Positions 1 to 3,947 of a stretch of DNA of 5,566 nt are shown in pieces. The position numbers and the translations under genes were made by a program. Numbering within the stretch: position 1 is the stretch's first letter; each line of letters begins with the position of its first letter. The notes beneath the pieces were generated by a model. That model saw only the letters and a list, made by a program, of their open reading frames with translations, was not told the origin of the DNA and did no database searches. Source of the DNA: Acidobacteriota bacterium (GTDB lineage Bacteria; Acidobacteriota; UBA890; WLXD01). The stretch spans positions 13,473 to 19,038 of the forward strand of contig JACZXM010000006.1 of assembly GCA_022571615.1 (NCBI GenBank), given 5' to 3'.

Positions 1-139
1 CCGTAGGCCCCGGCTCGCTGGCGCCTGGGCCCGCCACGACGTTCTACACCGCTCTCGAGGGGTCCAGGCTCAGGACCTGCGCCTGTTTGTCGCGTGAGGG
101 CCCATCTCGCGATCCTCAGCCATTCCGCCCCGTCATTCC

Positions 140-160
140 GGGCTTGAAGTCGTCAAGCTC
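140..160. repeat. Small inverted repeat / hairpin
   Basis: GCTTGA (142-147) and TCAAGC (153-158) form a perfect 6-bp stem around a 5-base loop. The stem extends by one G-T and one G-C pair to 140-160. No T-run follows on either strand, so it does not look like a standard intrinsic terminator. The stem follows GTCATTCCGG, which resembles the start of dispersed palindromic repeats seen in some proteobacterial genomes, but no second copy occurs in this window. Function unknown. Confidence 0.35.
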
Positions 161-226
161 ACCGAATCGTGCGAGCGGTGGGCGAGCAGGGGGCCCAGGA
201 TGCCCCAGGACGCGCTCCACGAGGCC

Positions 227-250
227 GGGCCTACCCTGGGGCCTACCCCC
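227..250. repeat. 12-bp imperfect tandem repeat running into a C tract
   Basis: GGGCCTACCC occurs at 227-236 and again at 239-248, giving two 12-bp units that differ only at the end. The second copy runs into a 13-base C homopolymer (246-258). Slippage during replication or sequencing could account for both, so the exact C count should not be trusted. Confidence 0.6.
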
Positions 251-256
251 CCCCCC

Positions 257-270
257 CCACGGCCTGCTAG
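257..270. repeat. 14-bp direct repeat, copy 1
   Basis: CCACGGCCTGCTAG is found here and again, identical, at 555-568, where it overlaps the stop codon of the DUF819 gene. The match is exactly 14 bases, with mismatches on both sides. By a rough estimate a match of this length in a window this size is somewhat unlikely but not exceptional. The two copies flank the small ribbon-helix-helix gene at 336-524. Confidence 0.45.
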
Positions 271-321
271 ACCATCGCCGGTAATTGGGCGCGGGTCTCG
301 GAGCCGCGTGGCCCGCGCGAC

Positions 322-326
322 AAGGA
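322..326 (+). promoter_or_regulatory. Ribosome binding site of the ribbon-helix-helix gene
   Basis: AAGGA lies nine bases before the GTG at 336. It supports that start over the internal GTG at 354, which would cut away part of the DNA-binding strand. Confidence 0.55.
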
Positions 327-335
327 TGACAACCC

Positions 336-524
336 GTGGCTGAGCGAAAGGCGGTGCTGTTCCGGCTCGATCCGAAGCTATACCTGGCGCTGCGGCGTTG
401 GGCGGACGACGATCTCAGGTCGGTCAACGCACAGGTGGAGTTCCTGCTGCGCAAAGCCCTGCGCGATGTGGGCCGGCAGCCGTCCAAGGAAGATGACACC
501 ACAGCTCCTTGCCCTCACCCGTAA
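336..524 (+). CDS. Small ribbon-helix-helix (Arc/HicB-antitoxin-like) protein
   Basis: This 62-residue protein starts at GTG, with AAGGA at 322-326 nine bases upstream. It has the layout of a ribbon-helix-helix DNA-binding protein: a short strand (KAVLFRL, residues 5-11), helix A (about 13-25, with hydrophobics L15, L17, L19 and W22) and helix B after the RSVNAQ turn (about 29-43, V30, V34, L37, L38, L42). The RSxNxQ-x-LL-x-AL pattern is typical of Arc-like domains in HicB-type antitoxins and stand-alone small regulators. Such proteins dimerise and bind DNA through the paired strands. The tail after residue 47 is polar and probably disordered. No toxin gene (HicA, RelE or PIN type) lies next to it in the window, so calling it an antitoxin would be inference. 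It converges on the DUF819 gene, with 40 bp between the stops. Confidence 0.72.
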   Translation: MAERKAVLFRLDPKLYLALRRWADDDLRSVNAQVEFLLRKALRDVGRQPSKEDDTTAPCPHP

Positions 525-554
525 CTCCCCCTTGCCAGACCCATCACACTTGCA

Positions 555-568
555 CCACGGCCTGCTAG
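555..568. repeat. 14-bp direct repeat, copy 2
   Basis: This is the second identical copy of CCACGGCCTGCTAG (the first is at 257-270). It covers the TAG stop of the leftward DUF819 gene (complement of 565-567). Being partly coding here limits how much can be read into it. Confidence 0.45.
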
Positions 569-1719
569 CCGCCCAGGAGCCCGCGGACAAGCGAGGCGAC
601 TCCGAAGCCGAGGTAATTGCCCACCGCGTAGCCGAGCAAGCCCACGGCGACGCCCGGAAGCAGGCGGTCGCCGTAGCCGCGTGCGGAGGCCAGCGCCACC
701 GCCGACGCGGGGCCGCCCACGTTCGCCTGCGAAGCCACCGCCAACGTGCCGGCGTCGATTCCGAACAGGCGGCCGATCCCGAAGATGCCGAGGCCGTGCA
801 CGACCAGGGTGGTGAGCGCGAACCAGAACACCGCCGGACCGACGCGGAAGATATTGGCGATCACCGATTGGGCGCCGTTGGCGGCCAAGAACATCAGCAG
901 CAGATAGTTGCCCAGCAACGCCGATCCGGTGAGCCGCCTGACGGCCGGTACGTGCGCCACCGCCAGCACGATCGTCGACAGCCATAGGATCTCGGGCAGC
1001 GCTGGCACCAGCGTCGCGAGTCGTCCTGCCGCCCAAACGGCCCCGACGGCAATCGCCATCACCGAGGCCAGGTCAATCAGCGCCACCGGCCGGATGCTGC
1101 TGGTGAGCGCGCGCTCGAGCGTATCGGTATCGGCGATTGCTCGACCTGATGGCTGCGCGCTCGGCGGGACCGCGTGCTCGTTCCGATTCCTGAGCAACAG
1201 TGGCGCTGTCAGGCAGGCAACCATCCATATGGCGGTCAACGCGACGTCCGCCGCCACCGCAGCGCTGAACAGGTCACTGCTCGTGCCAAGAGCGCGCCCG
1301 AGCGCTGCGAAGTTCATCCCGCCGCCGGTGTAGGTGCCGGTGAACTGTCCAGCGAGCTTCCAGGTCTCCGGCCCGACGGCCGCCGACCATAGCATCGCTC
1401 CGGCGATCGCGCCCAGCGCGGTGCTAACCGCGCCGATGCTGAATGCGGCCAGCATGCGCGGCCCGGCGGCGATGACCGAGTGCACGTCCACGCGCATCAA
1501 GATGAGCGCTACTGCAAGGCTCACTCCCCAGCTGCTGAGCCAGTCGTAGGTCGGCGATACGCCCGTTAGCACCCCGGCGTTGGAGAGCGCCATGGCCAAC
1601 AGGATCGCGACCAGGGCGGCACCGAGCGCGCGCATCGCCGGCACCCGCGCCGCCAGCCACACCGCGGCCACAACGACCGCAGCCAGCACTACGAGAACGG
1701 CGATCGGATCGGAGATCAA
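565..1719 (-). CDS. DUF819 family polytopic membrane protein (YjcL-like)
   Basis: From the TTG at 1719 this is a 384-residue, strongly hydrophobic protein with roughly ten membrane segments. DUF819 hallmarks are visible: an N-terminus of the ISDPIAVLVVL type, GPETWKLAGQFTGTY followed by TGGGMNF (116-137), and a C-terminal counterpart SQANVGGPASA (330-340) followed by a hydrophobic segment ending GNYLGFG (367-373). Two Gly-rich motifs at matching places in the two halves suggest an inverted-repeat carrier fold; that is inference. A polar loop (about 177-205) joins the halves. Substrate unknown. The frame stays open to an ATG at 1839, but those 40 extra codons overlap the peptidase gene and encode an Arg-rich stretch unlike the family, so I prefer TTG. 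No clear Shine-Dalgarno precedes it. The start is 46 bp after the peptidase stop, suggesting one transcript and perhaps translational coupling. Family call firm; start moderately sure. Confidence 0.88.
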   Translation of the reverse strand: MISDPIAVLVVLAAVVVAAVWLAARVPAMRALGAALVAILLAMALSNAGVLTGVSPTYDWLSSWGVSLAVALILMRVDVHSVIAAGPRMLAAFSIGAVSTALGAIAGAMLWSAAVGPETWKLAGQFTGTYTGGGMNFAALGRALGTSSDLFSAAVAADVALTAIWMVACLTAPLLLRNRNEHAVPPSAQPSGRAIADTDTLERALTSSIRPVALIDLASVMAIAVGAVWAAGRLATLVPALPEILWLSTIVLAVAHVPAVRRLTGSALLGNYLLLMFLAANGAQSVIANIFRVGPAVFWFALTTLVVHGLGIFGIGRLFGIDAGTLAVASQANVGGPASAVALASARGYGDRLLPGVAVGLLGYAVGNYLGFGVASLVRGLLGG

Positions 1720-1765
1720 GGATGCGCCACACAGGTTCGGTACAGCAAGGACGGACAGTCCGGGC

Positions 1766-3337
1766 TCAGCGCGGGAACGCGTTCGGTCGCGGCTTTGGCA
1801 GCGGCTTGCGCGGCAGGCCCTCGTCTCGCATCGCCGCATGGTAGGCGAAGGCGGCGATGATGGTGGCGTTCTTGATCATGTCGCCCGCCTGGATCCTCTC
1901 GTAGGTGTCCATGTTGGAGTGGTGCGTGCGGCTGTTGTACTCGATCGGGTCTTGGATGAACTGAAACCCCGGAAGACCGACGGCGTCGAAGGCGAGGTGG
2001 TCGGTGCCACCGGTGTTGCGGATCGTCAGTGTCGTCATTCCGAGGTTGTGGAACGGCTTCATCCACTGCTCGAAGATCGGTGCCACCGCCTCGTTGCCTT
2101 GCAGGTACACGCCGCGGATGGCTCCGGTGCCGTTGTCGAGGTTGAAGTAAGCGGCGACCTTGGCGTGCTCGGGCTTCAGGTCCATGGTCCCGGGATCGGC
2201 GAAGTGCTCCTTGACGTACGCCCGCGAGCCCAGGAGCCCCTGCTCTTCACCCGACCACAGCACCACGCGGAGCGTACGGCGAGGATGCAGCCCCGCCTGA
2301 GCGATGATGCGTACCGCTTCCATCATCGCCGCCGAGCCGGCGCCGTTGTCGGTGGCACCGGTTCCGGAGTGCCAGGAATCGAAGTGGGCACCGAGGATCA
2401 CGAGCTCGTCGGCAAGATCGGTCCCGGGAAGCTCGGCCACTACGTTGAAGGCCGTGGTGTCCTCATCGTGGAAGGTGTTCTGTACGTCGAGCTCGAGCTT
2501 GACCGGGATCTCCTTTTGCAGCGTGCGATAGATGCGGCCGTAGTGCTCGGCGGTGAGCACGATCTGCGGCAGCGTCGGGTCGGCATCAATCTCGCGCGAG
2601 CCGCCGCCGGAAACAAACACGGTGCCACCGGTGTCGCGGTTGGAGGCCTCCAGGGTCGCCACCACGCCCTCCTCGCGCAGGAACCCGGCGATCTTGTTGC
2701 GCCGAGCCCGCCGCGCCCGAAAGCGGGAGAAATCGAAGTTCCGGCGTCCTGCGCCCGGCTCCGGCGCCATGGCCCGCTGGGCGAGCTCCTCGTCGGTTAA
2801 CCGATGCGCCGGTGCATCCCACTTGGGCTCGGGGTCAGGCAGCGGGCGCGTGAGCGTGATCTTACCCGCGAGCTTGCCGCGGTACTGCTCGAAATCGGCC
2901 TCATCGTCGATATCGACGATGATCGCCTCCGCCACCACCTTGCCATCGGTACCCGGCGTCCACGCCTTCGGGAACCCGATGAGCGGGTACATCTGCGGCT
3001 CGATCACGTGCAGCGAGAAGCGCTGATTGCTCCAGCCGCGCCCGAACTCGCCCCAGGTCTCGAGCTGTACGTTGACCAGGCCCCACTCCTTGAACATCTC
3101 GACCGCCCACTCTCCGGCGTTGCGGATGTTCGGAGATCCGGTGAGCCTCGGACCGTACACGTCGGTAAGCCAGCTCATCGTCTCCATCACCTGAGAGTTC
3201 CGCAGACCCTCCTGCTTGATGCGGTAGATGGCATCAAGATCGACGCTTTCCTCGGTCGCGGTCAACGCCGCGCTGGGCAGAGCGATCAATACGATGGCGA
3301 GGGCGATCACCACGCGAGCTCGTGCTGCGTGCAACAT
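1766..3337 (-). CDS. Secreted M28 family zinc peptidase with PA domain
   Basis: This 523-residue protein opens with a signal peptide (RAR at 6-8, hydrophobic core 9-20, likely cleavage near ALTA, about residue 27), so it should act outside the cytoplasm. A conserved YGPRLTGSPN (61-70) starts the peptidase fold. A PA-like insertion spans about 130-285, including an Arg-rich patch (208-213). The M28 metal site looks complete: H318 in GAHFD, bridging D330 in ATDNGAG, catalytic E364 and zinc ligand E365 in SGEEQG, D401 in NLDNGTG and H473 in HHSNMDT. A functional co-catalytic two-zinc aminopeptidase or carboxypeptidase is expected; the exact specificity cannot be read. The ATG at 3337 is chosen over the GTG at 3370 because AAGGAG lies seven bases upstream and the signal peptide begins there. 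It is the first gene of a leftward pair with the DUF819 gene and is divergent from padR. No truncation or frameshift seen. Confidence 0.93.
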   Translation of the reverse strand: MLHAARARVVIALAIVLIALPSAALTATEESVDLDAIYRIKQEGLRNSQVMETMSWLTDVYGPRLTGSPNIRNAGEWAVEMFKEWGLVNVQLETWGEFGRGWSNQRFSLHVIEPQMYPLIGFPKAWTPGTDGKVVAEAIIVDIDDEADFEQYRGKLAGKITLTRPLPDPEPKWDAPAHRLTDEELAQRAMAPEPGAGRRNFDFSRFRARRARRNKIAGFLREEGVVATLEASNRDTGGTVFVSGGGSREIDADPTLPQIVLTAEHYGRIYRTLQKEIPVKLELDVQNTFHDEDTTAFNVVAELPGTDLADELVILGAHFDSWHSGTGATDNGAGSAAMMEAVRIIAQAGLHPRRTLRVVLWSGEEQGLLGSRAYVKEHFADPGTMDLKPEHAKVAAYFNLDNGTGAIRGVYLQGNEAVAPIFEQWMKPFHNLGMTTLTIRNTGGTDHLAFDAVGLPGFQFIQDPIEYNSRTHHSNMDTYERIQAGDMIKNATIIAAFAYHAAMRDEGLPRKPLPKPRPNAFPR

Positions 3338-3344
3338 GGCAGGG

Positions 3345-3350
3345 CTCCTT
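3345..3350 (-). promoter_or_regulatory. Strong Shine-Dalgarno of the M28 peptidase
   Basis: AAGGAG on the reverse strand lies seven bases before the ATG at 3337. It decides between that start and the GTG at 3370, which would put eleven polar residues ahead of the signal peptide. Confidence 0.8.
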
Positions 3351-3487
3351 GGCTCGATGCGGGGATGCACATGGCCGAAAACCGGATGCGAGCCACCCTA
3401 ATCTGCTAGACGGGTGGAGGAAAAACAACTCCGGGACGCGGGCTCTGGTCGAACGGGTTCTTGTTTGTCGGAGTCTGCGCCTTCCCC

Positions 3488-3517
3488 TTGACGTTCGACA
3501 GGAAGACGCGCTACTCT
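3488..3517 (+). promoter_or_regulatory. Candidate sigma70-type promoter for padR-permease
   Basis: TTGACG (3488-3493, five of six consensus bases) is followed after 18 bp by TACTCT (3512-3517, three of six). Transcription would begin near 3524, leaving a leader of about 70 bases before the padR start. The -35 is good and the -10 weak, as might suit a regulated promoter in a high-GC genome. Confidence 0.4.
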
Positions 3518-3524
3518 TGTCGAA
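3494..3524. promoter_or_regulatory. Inverted repeat over the padR promoter, possible operator
   Basis: TTCGACA (3494-3500) and TGTCGAA (3518-3524) are perfect 7-bp inverted arms separated by 17 bases. The left arm directly follows the -35 and the right arm starts next to the -10 end, so a bound dimer would block RNA polymerase. PadR proteins bind as dimers to dyads and commonly repress their own promoters, which makes this a candidate autoregulatory site. A 7-bp dyad can arise by chance in a region this size. Confidence 0.35.
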
Positions 3525-3543
3525 TATCTAGAGGAGACGCGCT
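3504..3543. repeat. 9-bp direct repeat spaced 31 bp
   Basis: AGACGCGCT occurs at 3504-3512 and 3535-3543. The spacing of 31 bp is about three helical turns, so both copies face the same side of the DNA. One copy lies in the promoter spacer and the other in the early leader. It may be a second operator element or a chance match. Confidence 0.35.
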
Positions 3544-3594
3544 CCCACCTGGCAACCAATCCCCGAAATCACCATCGGCCCCGCGAGGCAATGC

Positions 3595-3927
3595 ATGACG
3601 AAGCCCAACGTCGACCTGCTCCAAGGAACCCTGGACATGCTCATCCTCAAGACACTGCAGCTCAATCCGCAGCACGGCTGGGGCATCTCGCAGCGCATCC
3701 AGCAGATCTCGAGAGACACACTGCAGGTCAACCAGGGATCGCTTTACCCGGCGCTCCATCGGTTGCAGCGGCGTGGCTTCATCGATTCCGAGTGGGGCAC
3801 GTCGGAGAACAATCGGCGTGCGAAGTACTACAGCCTGACCGACAAGGGGCGGACCCAGCTCGCCGCGGAGGTGCGCAACTGGGAACGCCTGTCGCACGCG
3901 GTCAGGGAGATTCTGCAAACCGTCTAG
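3595..3927 (+). CDS. PadR family transcriptional regulator
   Basis: This 110-residue protein is a short-type PadR regulator, a winged-helix DNA-binding dimer that usually represses its own operon. The N-terminal LLQGTLDMLILKTL (8-21) is the family's first helix. HGWGISQRI (27-35) begins the second, and QVNQGSLYPALHRLQRRGFI (44-63) contains the recognition helix. The wing follows, with NNRRAKYYSLTDKG (72-85), and one C-terminal helix (86-108) is the likely dimerisation arm. The ATG at 3595 has GAGG (3585-3588) six bases upstream. Another ATG at 3591 is out of frame. The permease gene follows after 20 bp, giving the two-gene padR-ADOP arrangement common in Acidobacteriota. The short C-terminal arm gives no sign of a dedicated ligand domain, so the signal it responds to is unknown. 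Confidence 0.94.
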   Translation: MTKPNVDLLQGTLDMLILKTLQLNPQHGWGISQRIQQISRDTLQVNQGSLYPALHRLQRRGFIDSEWGTSENNRRAKYYSLTDKGRTQLAAEVRNWERLSHAVREILQTV

Positions 3928-3936
3928 GTCAGGTCT

Positions 3937-3940
3937 AGGA
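3937..3940 (+). promoter_or_regulatory. Ribosome binding site of the permease
   Basis: AGGA lies seven bases before the GTG at 3948. It supports a start that includes the whole prefix domain, rather than the ATG codons at 4182 or 4188, which would begin only at the permease core. Confidence 0.6.
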
Positions 3941-3947
3941 AATTACA

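Larger units (their letters stand above)
1..335. other. Gene-poor left flank with short repeats
   Basis: I see no supportable gene in this stretch. One forward frame is open from the window edge to about 284, but its product is rich in Pro, Arg, Ser and Gly with no recognisable domain. The reverse frame that covers part of it is antisense to the small gene at 336 and looks equally artificial. The stretch holds short-range repetition: CCCAGGA twice (194-200, 204-210), a 12-bp tandem repeat (227-250), a C13 run (246-258) and a hairpin (140-160). GTAGGCCCC at 3-11 is the exact reverse complement of 238-246. It could be the regulatory region of the gene at 336 or degenerate intergenic DNA. Confidence 0.6.
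3338..3594. promoter_or_regulatory. Divergent intergenic control region between peptidase and padR
   Basis: These 257 bases must contain the promoters of both the leftward peptidase/DUF819 unit and the rightward padR/permease unit. On the right side I see a sigma70-like promoter, an inverted repeat and a direct repeat, listed separately. On the left side only a weak candidate is visible: TTGTTT on the reverse strand (3423-3428) with no good -10 partner, so that promoter is not called. A purine-rich GAGGAG (3531-3536) resembles a ribosome binding site, but no ATG, GTG or TTG follows at a suitable distance. I see no gene here. Confidence 0.65.

Noticed and set aside
3..284. A forward frame open from the left edge, possibly the tail of an upstream gene
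   Set aside because: The translation is low-complexity, has no conserved pattern and runs through the tandem repeat and homopolymer. I cannot exclude a gene end at the very edge, but I cannot support one.
116..502. A 128-codon reverse frame across the left flank and the small gene
   Set aside because: It overlaps the ribbon-helix-helix gene antisense, translates the C13 run as poly-Gly and is otherwise Arg/Pro/Ser-rich. The forward gene has a better start, ribosome site and domain pattern.
525..564. A bidirectional terminator between the two convergent genes
   Set aside because: The 40-bp gap contains no stem of useful length and no T-run on either strand.
1580..2800. A 406-codon forward frame opposite the peptidase and DUF819 genes
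   Set aside because: It is antisense to two genes with clear family motifs and intact catalytic residues. Its product has no recognisable domain and is of the type produced opposite high-GC coding sequence.
3338..3370. An upstream GTG start for the peptidase at 3370
   Set aside because: It would place eleven residues including several prolines and arginines before the signal peptide and would bury the strong AAGGAG inside the coding sequence.
3421..3439. A leftward promoter for the peptidase based on TTGTTT
   Set aside because: No -10 with more than three consensus matches lies at 16-18 bp spacing, so the call would be guesswork.
3922..3939. GTCTAGG repeated at 3922-3928 and 3933-3939, spanning the padR stop and the permease leader
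   Set aside because: It is short and explained by the stop codon and ribosome site sequence. A regulatory meaning cannot be supported.
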